A stretch of 64,000 nucleotides of DNA from Lichenicola sp964236105. Its GTDB lineage: Bacteria; Pseudomonadota; Alphaproteobacteria; Acetobacterales; Acetobacteraceae. The notes beneath the pieces are model-generated. The model ran no database searches. It saw only the letters and a program-made list of their open reading frames with translations, and was not told the DNA's origin. A program made the translations under genes and the position numbers. Below are positions 8,096-16,416 of the stretch, in pieces. The stretch is from the NCBI GenBank assembly GCA_964236105.1, contig CAXSBC010000004.1, forward strand, positions 186,001-250,000. Direction: 5' to 3'. Each line of letters starts with the position of its first letter. Within the stretch, counting starts at the first letter, position 1.

Positions 8096-9586
8096 CTACG
8101 GACGCCCGCCCGCCATGTGATGTTGTGCGGCCTCGTCGATCGGCAGCGCGGTCGCGGTCAGCGGCACGCCCTGCCAGCCGGCGCCGAGGGCCGTGAACAG
8201 CCCGATCGCATCCTGCAGGCGCGACAGCTCGCCCAGCGCCTCCAGGTTCTCGGCCGAATAGGCCGCCTGCTCGCTGGTCAGCACGTCGAGAAAGCCGGAC
8301 AGGCCCGCCCCGAACAGCCGGCGCGACCGCTCCAGCGCCAGCTCGTTGTCGTGGGTGGCGCGATGCAGCGTGGCGGTGCGCTGCTGGTCGTTCCGGTAGG
8401 CGACCAGCCGGTCCTCGACCTCCTGGAACGCGCGCAGCACGGTCTGCTCGTAGGTCAGGCGCGCGACCTCGGCGTTGGCGCGCGCCTCGCGCACCTCCGC
8501 CGACAGGCTGCCGCCGTGATAGAGCGGGGCGCTGGCCTGCAGCAGCAGCACCCAGGCCAGGCTCGAGGCGGTGAACAGCTCGTGGATCATGCTGGCCTGC
8601 GGCGTGAACGACAGCGGCAGGGTGAAGCTCGGATAGAGCTGGGCGATCGCCACCCCGACCCGCGCGGTCGACTGCGCGTATTGCCGCTCGGCGCGCCTGA
8701 TGTCGGGCCGGTTGGCGACCACCATCGAGGGCAGCGTCACCGGCAGCGGCGGGACGTCCGGCAGCGGGGCGGGCTGCTGCAGGCGCGCCTCGAAGGTGCC
8801 GGGCATCTGGCCGGCTAGCACCGCGATCGCGTGCGCCAGCTGGGCGATGCGTGTCTGCAGCGGCGGCCGCGTGGCCTGCTCGGTCTCGAGCTGGCCCTGC
8901 GCCTGCGCCACCTGCAGCGTGGTGCCCAGCCCCTGCGCATAGATCTTGTTGGTCAGCTGGAGCGCCTCGCCGGCGGCCTGGATGTCGCGGTCGGTGATCC
9001 GCAGCTGCAGCTGGGTCGCCCTGAGCGTGACGTAGTCGGTGGTGAGCTCCGACAGCAGCGACAGCAGGATGCCGCGCCGCTGCTCGATGCCGGCCTCGTA
9101 CGCATCCTGCTGCGCCTCGACCGAGTGCCGGATGCGGCCGAACACGTCGAGCTCCCAGCTCGCGGTGAAGCCGTACTGCCAGAAGCGGTTGTCGGAGTTG
9201 ATGCCGGAAAGCGGTGGATATTCCAGCGTGGTGCTGAAGCGCTGGATGCCGGCGGCGGGCGTGGCGTCGATCTGCGGATACAGCATGCCCGCGATCTGGT
9301 CGCGCAGGCCGCGTGCCGCGAGCAGGCGCTGGCCGGCCACGGCGAGGTCGCGGTTGCCGTCGATCGCCTGGTCCACCAGCAGGATCAGCAGCGGGTCGTG
9401 GAAGCTCGCCCACCAGTCGCGCATCTGCGCCTCGGTGGCCGCGATCTCGTCCGGGGTGGCGGCATGCTCGGTCCAGCCGGCCGGCAGGGCGATCGCCGGC
9501 GGCCGGTAGCGCGGCCCGAGATTGCAGCCCGACAGCAGCAGGACCGACAGGCACAGCGTCCGCCACCCGGATGATCGGTCCCTCAC
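8096..9586 (-). CDS. Efflux outer-membrane lipoprotein (NodT/OprM type)
   Basis: 496 aa from GTG at 9586; a longer frame to 9634 would overlap the HlyD gene by 38 bp. The short signal ends in the lipobox LLLSGC, followed by NLGPRYRPP, the usual NodT start. Two long OEP repeats follow, with coiled-coil heptads and the typical YSAENLEALGELSRLQDAIGLFTALGAGW ending. The protein forms the trimeric outer-membrane channel of a tripartite exporter. It pairs with the HlyD adaptor 10 bp upstream and the FUSC pump. Confidence 0.88.
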   Translation of the reverse strand: MRDRSSGWRTLCLSVLLLSGCNLGPRYRPPAIALPAGWTEHAATPDEIAATEAQMRDWWASFHDPLLILLVDQAIDGNRDLAVAGQRLLAARGLRDQIAGMLYPQIDATPAAGIQRFSTTLEYPPLSGINSDNRFWQYGFTASWELDVFGRIRHSVEAQQDAYEAGIEQRRGILLSLLSELTTDYVTLRATQLQLRITDRDIQAAGEALQLTNKIYAQGLGTTLQVAQAQGQLETEQATRPPLQTRIAQLAHAIAVLAGQMPGTFEARLQQPAPLPDVPPLPVTLPSMVVANRPDIRRAERQYAQSTARVGVAIAQLYPSFTLPLSFTPQASMIHELFTASSLAWVLLLQASAPLYHGGSLSAEVREARANAEVARLTYEQTVLRAFQEVEDRLVAYRNDQQRTATLHRATHDNELALERSRRLFGAGLSGFLDVLTSEQAAYSAENLEALGELSRLQDAIGLFTALGAGWQGVPLTATALPIDEAAQHHMAGGRP

Positions 9587-9596
9587 GCGCTCAGCC

Positions 9597-10505
9597 TCAG
9601 AGATGGTCCTCGAGCCAGGTCGGCAGCCGGCCATGGCTCCTCGCCTCCGCCCCGACGGCGACCGAGCAGGTCATGCCGGCGGCCAGGGTGATGCCGGCCG
9701 GGATGCTGTCGATGTGGATGCGCACCGGGATGCGCTGCGCCAGCCTGACCCAGGTGAAGACCGGGTTGACGTCCTGCAGGCCGAGCCGGTCGGGGCTGCC
9801 GTTCTGGTCGTTGATGCCGCGCGCGATGCTCTCGACATGGCCGCCCAGCAGCGGCGTGTAGCCCATCAGCTTGATCCGCGCCGGATCGCCGATGGCGACG
9901 CCGTGCAGCTTGGTCTCCTCGAAATAGCCGTAGATCCAGAAGCTGTCGGAGTCGATCACCGCCACCCGCGCCTGGCCGGCGGTGACGTAGTCGCCGGTGC
10001 GCAGCAGCAGGTTGGTGACGAAGCCGTTCACCGGCGCATACAGCGTGGCGCGCGCGAGGTTGAGCCGGGCCACGTCGAGCTGCGCCTGCGCCGCATCCAC
10101 CGAGGCCTGCGCGGTGGTCGCGGTCGAGCTGAAGCGCTCGCGCTCCTCGGCCGAGACGATGCCGGCGAGACCCGCCCGCCTGGCCGCGTCCGACTGGCGC
10201 AGGCGAAGATCCTCGCGCGTGCTGGACAGCCGCGCCTGCGCCTCGACGATCGCCAGGCGGAAGCGCTGCGGGTCGATGACGAACAGCGGATCGCCCTTGC
10301 GCACCACCTGGTTGTCGCGCACCGGCACGGCGACGACGGTGCCGGACACCTCGGGCGCCACGTCGACCACATAGGCGCGCACGCGGCCGTCGCGGGTCCA
10401 GGGTGCCACCATGTAGGTGCGCCACAGCGAGGCGCCGAGCACCAGCGCCACGCCGACCACGGCGAGCGTCAGGACGACGCGAAGCAGGCCGCGCAGGAGG
10501 TTCAT
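9597..10505 (-). CDS. HlyD-family periplasmic adaptor (AaeA-like)
   Basis: 302 aa. One N-terminal membrane anchor (VVLTLAVVGVALVLGASLW) is followed by a biotinyl-lipoyl half (APEVSGTVVAVPVRDNQVVRKGDPLFVID), a short coiled-coil hairpin of about 90 residues, and the second lipoyl half (ATLYAPVNGFVTNLLLRTGDYV). This is the layout of AaeA/EmrA-type adaptors that bridge a FUSC inner-membrane pump and an outer-membrane channel. It sits between the DUF1656 and OMF genes, with 25-bp and 10-bp gaps. Confidence 0.88.
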   Translation of the reverse strand: MNLLRGLLRVVLTLAVVGVALVLGASLWRTYMVAPWTRDGRVRAYVVDVAPEVSGTVVAVPVRDNQVVRKGDPLFVIDPQRFRLAIVEAQARLSSTREDLRLRQSDAARRAGLAGIVSAEERERFSSTATTAQASVDAAQAQLDVARLNLARATLYAPVNGFVTNLLLRTGDYVTAGQARVAVIDSDSFWIYGYFEETKLHGVAIGDPARIKLMGYTPLLGGHVESIARGINDQNGSPDRLGLQDVNPVFTWVRLAQRIPVRIHIDSIPAGITLAAGMTCSVAVGAEARSHGRLPTWLEDHL

Positions 10506-10530
10506 GGCGGTTCAGGTCCCGGGATGGCGG

Positions 10531-10725
10531 TCAGACATACATGACCAGCAGCGACAGCACGCAGACATACAGCGCCACCTCCAGCAGCGGCAGGTGCCAG
10601 CTCCAGCGCGCGAGCCCGGTGCGCCAGATCAGCGCGCGCAGCAGCAGCGTGATCGGCAGCGCCAGCAGCGCATACAGCACGATCGGCGCGAACAGCACGC
10701 CGGAGACGTGCAGCTCGGTCAGCAT
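10531..10725 (-). CDS. DUF1656 small membrane protein (AaeX-like)
   Basis: 64 aa with two hydrophobic helices; MLTELHVSGVLFAPIVLYALLALP is typical of DUF1656/AaeX. These tiny proteins are consistently encoded with FUSC pumps and HlyD adaptors. The gene begins 7 bp after the FUSC stop. Its role in the pump is not established; a structural accessory role is inferred from the conserved order. Confidence 0.85.
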   Translation of the reverse strand: MLTELHVSGVLFAPIVLYALLALPITLLLRALIWRTGLARWSWHLPLLEVALYVCVLSLLVMYV

Positions 10726-10732
10726 CGCCCGC

Positions 10733-12856
10733 TCATGGCGCGCCGGCGGCGGGCAGGTGCTGCTCGAGCAGCGGGCAGCGCCGGTCGAGCAGGCCCTGTG
10801 CCCGGTCGACCAGCAGCGCCGCCTCGCCGAGCGTGCCGATCAGCAGGTGCAGGGCCGGCGATGGCGGGCCCGAGGCGTCCCGGTCGGGACCCGGCTGCAG
10901 CAGCGGCTGCATGGCCTGGCTGTCGGCGGCGATCGATCTCCCGGCCCGCGCCGGGTCCGACCTGACCCTGCGCAGCGCCGACAGGGCCCGCGAGGCGGCC
11001 GCGCGGGCCTCCGGCGCCAGGGCCGGATCGCGGCGCAGATCCTGCAGCGTCAGCACCACCCGTCCCAGCGCCACCACGATGCAGGCCGCCTGCAGGACCG
11101 GGGTCGTGGCAGCGCCCGGCACCTGCTGCAGCCGCTGGATCAGGCGCAGGATCTTCTGCATCTGCTGGTTCTGCCAGACCTCCCAGACGGGCAGCCGCCA
11201 GATCGACAGCGTGACCGGCCGCGTCCGCGACAGCACCTCGACCGCGCGCGCCAGCGAGACGGCCAGGCGTCTCACCTCGACCGCCGGGTTCGTCGGCAGC
11301 AGCACCCGGAACACCATCACCAGGCAGGGTGCTCCGAGCAGGAAGGCCAGCCATGTGTTGAACAGCCCGATATCGTCGTAGGTGATCGGGTTGTGCACGT
11401 TGATCATCGCGTTGAAGAACACCACGAAGCCGAAGGCGCGCAGGCCGTGCGTCGGGTTGAACTGCAGCCAGATGCCGGGCGCCATGCACAGGCACAGCGA
11501 GGCCCAGAGCAGCGGGAAGCCGCTGATCTGCGGCAGCAGGAAGGTCTGGCAGAGCATGCTGACCGGAACGGCCAGCAGGGTGCCGGTGGCGAACCTGACG
11601 CTTGCCGCCGAGGCGGACGGGTTGGTCGAGAGCAGGCAGGCGCCGGGCACCAGGAACGAGAGCATGGTCGGGCCTGCGGTCCATTGCGTCACGTACCAGA
11701 CCAGCCCGCCGATCAGCGTCACCAGCCCCCCGCGCACGCCGTTGCGCAGGGCCGGGCCCCATTCGAGATAGGGGCGCAGCCGGACGGACGTCCGGCTCGG
11801 ACTGGCGCCGGTGAGGTCGGCCACCGCATGGGCGAGCTGCTCCAGCATGTCGCGCTCATGCAGCACCACGGTCAGCGCCACCGGATCCCGCAGCCCATCG
11901 GCCAGGGCCGCGGCCTGCGCGTGCGCCGCCTCGATCCCCGGCAGGCTGGCCGCGAGCCCGCCCGGCGCCAGGGTCGACAGGCGCTGCATCGTGTCGCGGA
12001 CGAGCGCCTGCGCCTGCGCCGCGTCCCCCTCAGGCGCCGCATCGCGCAGTTCGTCGTGTAGCGGTTTCAGCGTGCTCAGCAGCCCGAGCAGCCGGGCGGC
12101 GCCCAGCCGCAGCCGGTCCATGCGGCGCCGCAGGACATAGCTGTCGGCGCCCGCGTATTCGATCGCCTCGTCCAGCGCGCTGGTCCGCGTGAACAGACCG
12201 GTGCGCGGCTGCGCGTCGGCTTCGACCCCGCCCGGCCGGCGGTAGAGCAGGAAGCTGCCGGCGATGTCTCGCACCAGCGTCTCGATGGTCGCGTCCAGTG
12301 TCGAGGGCTTCGGCAGCGAGGTGAGCAGGAACACGAGGGCGGCCGACACGATGCCGATCGACACCGCCGACACGCGCGACAGCGCGCCGGTGAAGATGGT
12401 CAGCGGCTGCATGTAGGAGCCGCTGGCGACGATGATGATCGTGTAGCCCGCCAGCACCGCGCCGTAGGCCCGGAAGTAGCGCAGCAGCGACGACACGATG
12501 CAGGCGACCCCGATGCAGAGCGACAGCACCACCGTGAACAGGATCGGCGTCTGCGCGAAGGCGGCGATCAGCGCCACGGCGACCGCAGCCCCCAGCACCG
12601 TGCCGAACAGCCGCCACAGGCTCTTGGACACCAGCGCCCCGGTGAGCGGGTTGGCGACGATCAGCACCGTGACGACCGACGACATCGGCGCCTGGAGCTG
12701 CAGGCTGAACGAGACGAACAGCGCGAGGCCCACCGCGAGCATGGTGCGCAGCGTGTAGGCCAGCGTCGCCAGCTGCGGTCGTGCCGACAGGGCGGCCTGG
12801 CGCAGCATGACGCCGGCGCGCGACGGCATCGTCACGGAGGCGGGCATGGTGGTCAT
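10733..12856 (-). CDS. FUSC family inner-membrane efflux pump (AaeB-like)
   Basis: 707 aa from ATG at 12856, chosen because GAGGCGGC lies just upstream; the longer frame adds an Arg-rich, implausible N-terminus. Two blocks of membrane helices (residues about 40-200 and 370-520) are each followed by a cytoplasmic region, the usual FUSC layout. The first block contains SSVVTVLIVANPLTGALVSKSLWRLFGT, a recognisable FUSC signature. Relatives export aromatic acids such as p-hydroxybenzoate. It is first in the operon FUSC-DUF1656-HlyD-OMF. No regulator is adjacent. Confidence 0.87.
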   Translation of the reverse strand: MTTMPASVTMPSRAGVMLRQAALSARPQLATLAYTLRTMLAVGLALFVSFSLQLQAPMSSVVTVLIVANPLTGALVSKSLWRLFGTVLGAAVAVALIAAFAQTPILFTVVLSLCIGVACIVSSLLRYFRAYGAVLAGYTIIIVASGSYMQPLTIFTGALSRVSAVSIGIVSAALVFLLTSLPKPSTLDATIETLVRDIAGSFLLYRRPGGVEADAQPRTGLFTRTSALDEAIEYAGADSYVLRRRMDRLRLGAARLLGLLSTLKPLHDELRDAAPEGDAAQAQALVRDTMQRLSTLAPGGLAASLPGIEAAHAQAAALADGLRDPVALTVVLHERDMLEQLAHAVADLTGASPSRTSVRLRPYLEWGPALRNGVRGGLVTLIGGLVWYVTQWTAGPTMLSFLVPGACLLSTNPSASAASVRFATGTLLAVPVSMLCQTFLLPQISGFPLLWASLCLCMAPGIWLQFNPTHGLRAFGFVVFFNAMINVHNPITYDDIGLFNTWLAFLLGAPCLVMVFRVLLPTNPAVEVRRLAVSLARAVEVLSRTRPVTLSIWRLPVWEVWQNQQMQKILRLIQRLQQVPGAATTPVLQAACIVVALGRVVLTLQDLRRDPALAPEARAAASRALSALRRVRSDPARAGRSIAADSQAMQPLLQPGPDRDASGPPSPALHLLIGTLGEAALLVDRAQGLLDRRCPLLEQHLPAAGAP

Positions 12857-13027
12857 GCCGCCTCGATGCCGGAAGCCGATCCGGCCGGGTGGCCTTGCCT
12901 GCGCCGCGCGTCCATGAGCGCGGCATGGGTCCGCGGCCACCGCGTGTCAAGCCGAGGTCGCTCCGAGCCGTGCCGCATGCCAGGATCGCCTCCGTGCCGA
13001 CCGGGGCGCGATCGGACGGGAACGCCC

Positions 13028-14038
13028 ATGGCGCGGATCAAGTGCATCATGATGCAGCGCGACGAGACGCAGCTGCTTGAGCCCTGGCTGCGCCATCACG
13101 GCGCCTTGTTCGGGTTCGAGAACCTGATCGTGCTCGATAACGGCTCGCGCGACGCCGGCGTGCTGGCGACGCTCGCCCGCTACGAGCGGGTCGGCGTCCG
13201 GGTGGAGCGCGCCCATGCGGCGCCGCGGGACTTCCTCGACAAGGGGCGCCATGTCGCGCGCGTCATCGGCGGGCTCGATGCGGCGCCCGGCCCGGAAGAC
13301 GGCTACGATTTCGCGCTGCCGATCGACTGCGACGAGTTCCTGGCGGTGTTCGACGAGACCGGGCTGTCCTGCAGCCGACGCGCGATCGACCGCGCCTTCG
13401 ACGCGCTGCTCGGCGAGCGGCGGGCGCTGGCGATCGAGATGTCGCTCACCAACGTCGTCGGCCAGCCGGGCTGGTTTGCCGCCGACACCCTGCAGAAGGG
13501 CTTCCTGCCGGCGGGTTCGGTGCTCGAGGTCGATCACGGCTTCCATCACCTGCGCTCCCGGCTCGAGGGCGGGATGCGCTGGACCCGGTTCTGCTACCTG
13601 CATTTCCACAACAAGCCGTTCGAGACGCTGCTGGCCCATGCGCGGCGCAAGCTCGACGGGCTGGTCGATCACCATGACCTCGACGCGCTGCGCCGTTATC
13701 GGGGCATGAACTACCACCTGGTGCCATACTTCTTCATGACCGAGGCGCAATACCGCTCCATCCCGGACCGGATGCTGACCCTGACGGTGCCGGGCTTCAT
13801 CGACCTGGCCGCGGCACTGGGCACCGACCGGATGCTGTTCGGCGGGCCGGTCACGGAGACGGACGGCACGGTGAGGCTCAGGCTGCCGGGCGAGGCGCCG
13901 GTGGCGTTCGAGGGTGCCGCCTATCTCGCGGCGCATCCCGACGTGCAGGCCGCCGCCGTCGCGCCGCTCCAGCATTACCTGCGCCACGGCTGGAGCGAGA
14001 ACCGCCGGCTCGGCCGGTCGGATGGTCCGGAGCGCTGA
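13028..14038 (+). CDS. Glycosyltransferase family 2-like protein (DUF23/GT92 type)
   Basis: 336 aa from ATG at 13028. The N-terminal half has RDETQLLEPWLRHHGALFGFENLIVLDNGS, typical of GT2_4/GT92-like enzymes, and PIDCDEFLAVF, a DxD-type metal and nucleotide-sugar site near residue 100. The C-terminus carries AAYLAAHPDVQAAAVAPLQHYLRHGWSENR, a repeat found at the ends of many secreted or cell-surface glycan proteins. It is probably cytoplasmic and adds sugar to a polysaccharide or glycan. The acceptor is unknown. It stands alone. Confidence 0.78.
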   Translation: MARIKCIMMQRDETQLLEPWLRHHGALFGFENLIVLDNGSRDAGVLATLARYERVGVRVERAHAAPRDFLDKGRHVARVIGGLDAAPGPEDGYDFALPIDCDEFLAVFDETGLSCSRRAIDRAFDALLGERRALAIEMSLTNVVGQPGWFAADTLQKGFLPAGSVLEVDHGFHHLRSRLEGGMRWTRFCYLHFHNKPFETLLAHARRKLDGLVDHHDLDALRRYRGMNYHLVPYFFMTEAQYRSIPDRMLTLTVPGFIDLAAALGTDRMLFGGPVTETDGTVRLRLPGEAPVAFEGAAYLAAHPDVQAAAVAPLQHYLRHGWSENRRLGRSDGPER

Positions 14039-14191
14039 GCCGCCAGCGACAGCCGGGATGCCGGACGATGCCGCGGACGCGGTTCGTGCATGGGGCGGCC
14101 GAGGTCGGGACGGCGGGATGGTCTGCAGCCGCGTCCCGGAGTGGGCGATCAGGGGCGTCGTGCGTTGTCGCGCGACGCCCCGGGCCGATCC

Positions 14192-15022
14192 TCAGCCGGA
14201 GACGGGTGCCGGCTCGACCGCGGCGGTGGGTGCCGGTGCCGGCCTGGACGAGGTGATCGGCTCGCCGAGCGGCTGCGGCGACGGGCGCGCGCCCTCGGTG
14301 ATCATCTCGAGACGACCGGTCACCTGGCCGCCATCCTCGACCTGCAGCCGGCGGCAGCGGGCGGTGCCGATCAGGCGTCCGGTGGCGCGTATGGTGAGGT
14401 TGCCGCGGGCGGTCAGGGTGCCGTCGACGGTGCCGGCGAGCTCGGCGTCCTCGACCTCGACCTCACCGCGGAACACGCCGCCCGGCGCCACCGACAGCTC
14501 GGTGGCGTGGATCATCGTCGCCTCGACCGTGCCTTCGACCACCAGTCGCTCGGCATCCTGCACCACGCCCTGCACGCTGATGCCGCGGCCGACTACCAGG
14601 GTGCGGCGCTCGGTGACATCCTTCTTCGGCGCGCTGCCCGGGATGCTGCCGGGGCCGGCACCGGGGGTGCCGCCCGGGCCGGCCGTGCCGGGCATCGGTC
14701 CGCGATTCGCCAGCGACTGGCTGCCGGTCGGAACGGCGCCCGGAGCAGGCGGAGAGGGAGGGGCGGGGAATGGCGAACGACCCATTGTTGGGGCCTCCTT
14801 GGACGCTGCGGGGTTTGGAACGGCGGGAAACGGAGTCTGATCGGGACGGGATGCCGGGGGTCCGGGGTCGGCCGCGGTCCGGTCCTGCGTCGGGGCGACG
14901 GCTGGCGTGGCGGCTGTCTTGACGGCCGGAACAGCCGGCTGTGGCGTCGTGACGGGAGCCGGGCTGATGCCGTCTTCCGGTTTACGTCGTTTGAACACGC
15001 GACCCCCGCTGCTCTCGTCCAT
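14192..15022 (-). CDS. Bactofilin (polymer-forming cytoskeletal protein)
   Basis: 276 aa. The core from about residue 140 to 245 is a run of short beta-helix turns (TLVVGRGISVQGVVQDAERL, VEGTVEATMIHATELSVA, GEVEVEDAELAGTVDGTLTA), the bactofilin signature. It is preceded by an unusually long, roughly 135-residue Pro/Ala/Gly-rich disordered region. Bactofilins self-assemble into nucleotide-free filaments that localise envelope enzymes and shape cells. It is divergent from adenosine kinase; no M23 peptidase partner is nearby. Confidence 0.88.
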   Translation of the reverse strand: MDESSGGRVFKRRKPEDGISPAPVTTPQPAVPAVKTAATPAVAPTQDRTAADPGPPASRPDQTPFPAVPNPAASKEAPTMGRSPFPAPPSPPAPGAVPTGSQSLANRGPMPGTAGPGGTPGAGPGSIPGSAPKKDVTERRTLVVGRGISVQGVVQDAERLVVEGTVEATMIHATELSVAPGGVFRGEVEVEDAELAGTVDGTLTARGNLTIRATGRLIGTARCRRLQVEDGGQVTGRLEMITEGARPSPQPLGEPITSSRPAPAPTAAVEPAPVSG

Positions 15023-15207
15023 GTCTCGGTCTGGACGGCAATGCCGCCCGGCGGGCGCCCCGCGCCAGTGACGGGACCGGCCATCGGCTTACACGCTGCG
15101 CCCCCGGGCGGACAAGCGCCAAGGCGGCCGAAGCGGTGCAGAAGCCGGTCGATTTGCCGCTCCCCGACGCCGGTGCTAGCGGAAGCCGGCAGATGGAGTG
15201 ACGCCCC

Positions 15208-16230
15208 GTGAGCCTTGCCGCCCTTGCCCGCGACGCCCGATTCGACCTGCTCGGCATCGGCAATGCGATCGTCGACGTGCTCGCTGCGGTGCCGGCCGGC
15301 CTGCCCGAGGCGCAGGGGCTGGTGCCGGGCAGCATGACCCTGATCGATGCCGCCCGCGCCGACACGCTGTATGCGATGCTGCAGCCGCGGCAGCAGACCG
15401 GCGGCGGCTCGGTCGCCAACAGCTGCGTGGTGGCCTCGCGGCTGGGGGCCCGCACCGCCTATCTCGGGCTGGTCGCCGACGACGCGCTGGGGGCGGCCTT
15501 CGCGGCCGACCTGACGGCTGCGGGCATCCACGCCCCGTCGCGCCCGTTGCCCGCGGGTCGCGCGGACGGCCGCTCCACCGCGCGCTGCCTGATCCTGGTG
15601 ACGCCGGACGGGCAGCGCACGATGAACACCTATCTCGGCGCCTGCACCGCCTTCGGCCCCGACGATGTCGATGCGGCGACGGTGGCCGACGCCCGCATCA
15701 CCTACCTGGAAGGCTACCTGTTCGATCCGCCGGCAGCCCAGGAGGCGTTCCGCCGCGCCGCCGGCCTGGCGCACGAGGCCGGACGGTCGGTCGCGCTGTC
15801 GCTGTCGGATCCGTTCTGCGTCGACCGGCATCGCGCGGCGTTCCGGGCGCTTGCCGCCGGTCACGTCGACATCCTGTTCGCCAACGAGGACGAGATCATG
15901 TCGCTCTATGGCGCAGGCAGCTTCGAGCAGGCGGCAGCCCAGGCCGCGCGCGAGGTCGAGCTTGCCGTCCTGACCCGTGCGGCGCAGGGCAGCGTGGTGT
16001 TCCAGGGCGGCGAGCGGACCGACGTAGCACCGGTGCCGACCCGCGTGGTCGACAGCACCGGCGCTGGCGACGCCTATGCGGCCGGGTTCCTGTTCGGGCT
16101 CTCGAAGGGCCTGCCGATGCTCGAATGCGGCCGCATCGGCAGCATCGCCGCCTCGGAGGTGATCTCGCATTTCGGCGCCCGTCCGGAGGCCGACCTGCGC
16201 GTGCTGGTGGGGAGCCACGCGAGAGAGTGA
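15208..16230 (+). CDS. Adenosine kinase (PfkB family)
   Basis: 340 aa from GTG at 15208 with GGAGTG upstream. PfkB signatures: GGGSVANSCVVASRLGARTAYLG near residue 70 and DSTGAGDAYAAGFLFG near residue 280, the latter holding the anion hole and catalytic Asp. The opening FDLLGIGNAIVDVLAAV and PGSMTLID match the alphaproteobacterial adenosine kinase subgroup rather than fructokinases. It phosphorylates adenosine to AMP in purine salvage. It is followed by bipA on the same strand after 186 bp. Confidence 0.87.
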   Translation: MSLAALARDARFDLLGIGNAIVDVLAAVPAGLPEAQGLVPGSMTLIDAARADTLYAMLQPRQQTGGGSVANSCVVASRLGARTAYLGLVADDALGAAFAADLTAAGIHAPSRPLPAGRADGRSTARCLILVTPDGQRTMNTYLGACTAFGPDDVDAATVADARITYLEGYLFDPPAAQEAFRRAAGLAHEAGRSVALSLSDPFCVDRHRAAFRALAAGHVDILFANEDEIMSLYGAGSFEQAAAQAAREVELAVLTRAAQGSVVFQGGERTDVAPVPTRVVDSTGAGDAYAAGFLFGLSKGLPMLECGRIGSIAASEVISHFGARPEADLRVLVGSHARE

Positions 16231-16416
16231 GCCGCCTGCACGCATTTTAGACGTGCAAAGGATGCGTTGCAGCATTATCTAGCCGCCAACATCCCCTCAT
16301 CCGGGGCCGAAGCGGGCCCGCGTTGCAGCCGCCATCCGAGTTCCACTTCTCGGGCGACGGCCGCGTTCGCGCATGTTCCGCCCGCCTGGAACAGCACGAA
16401 CGGTCAGGTCGCACCT

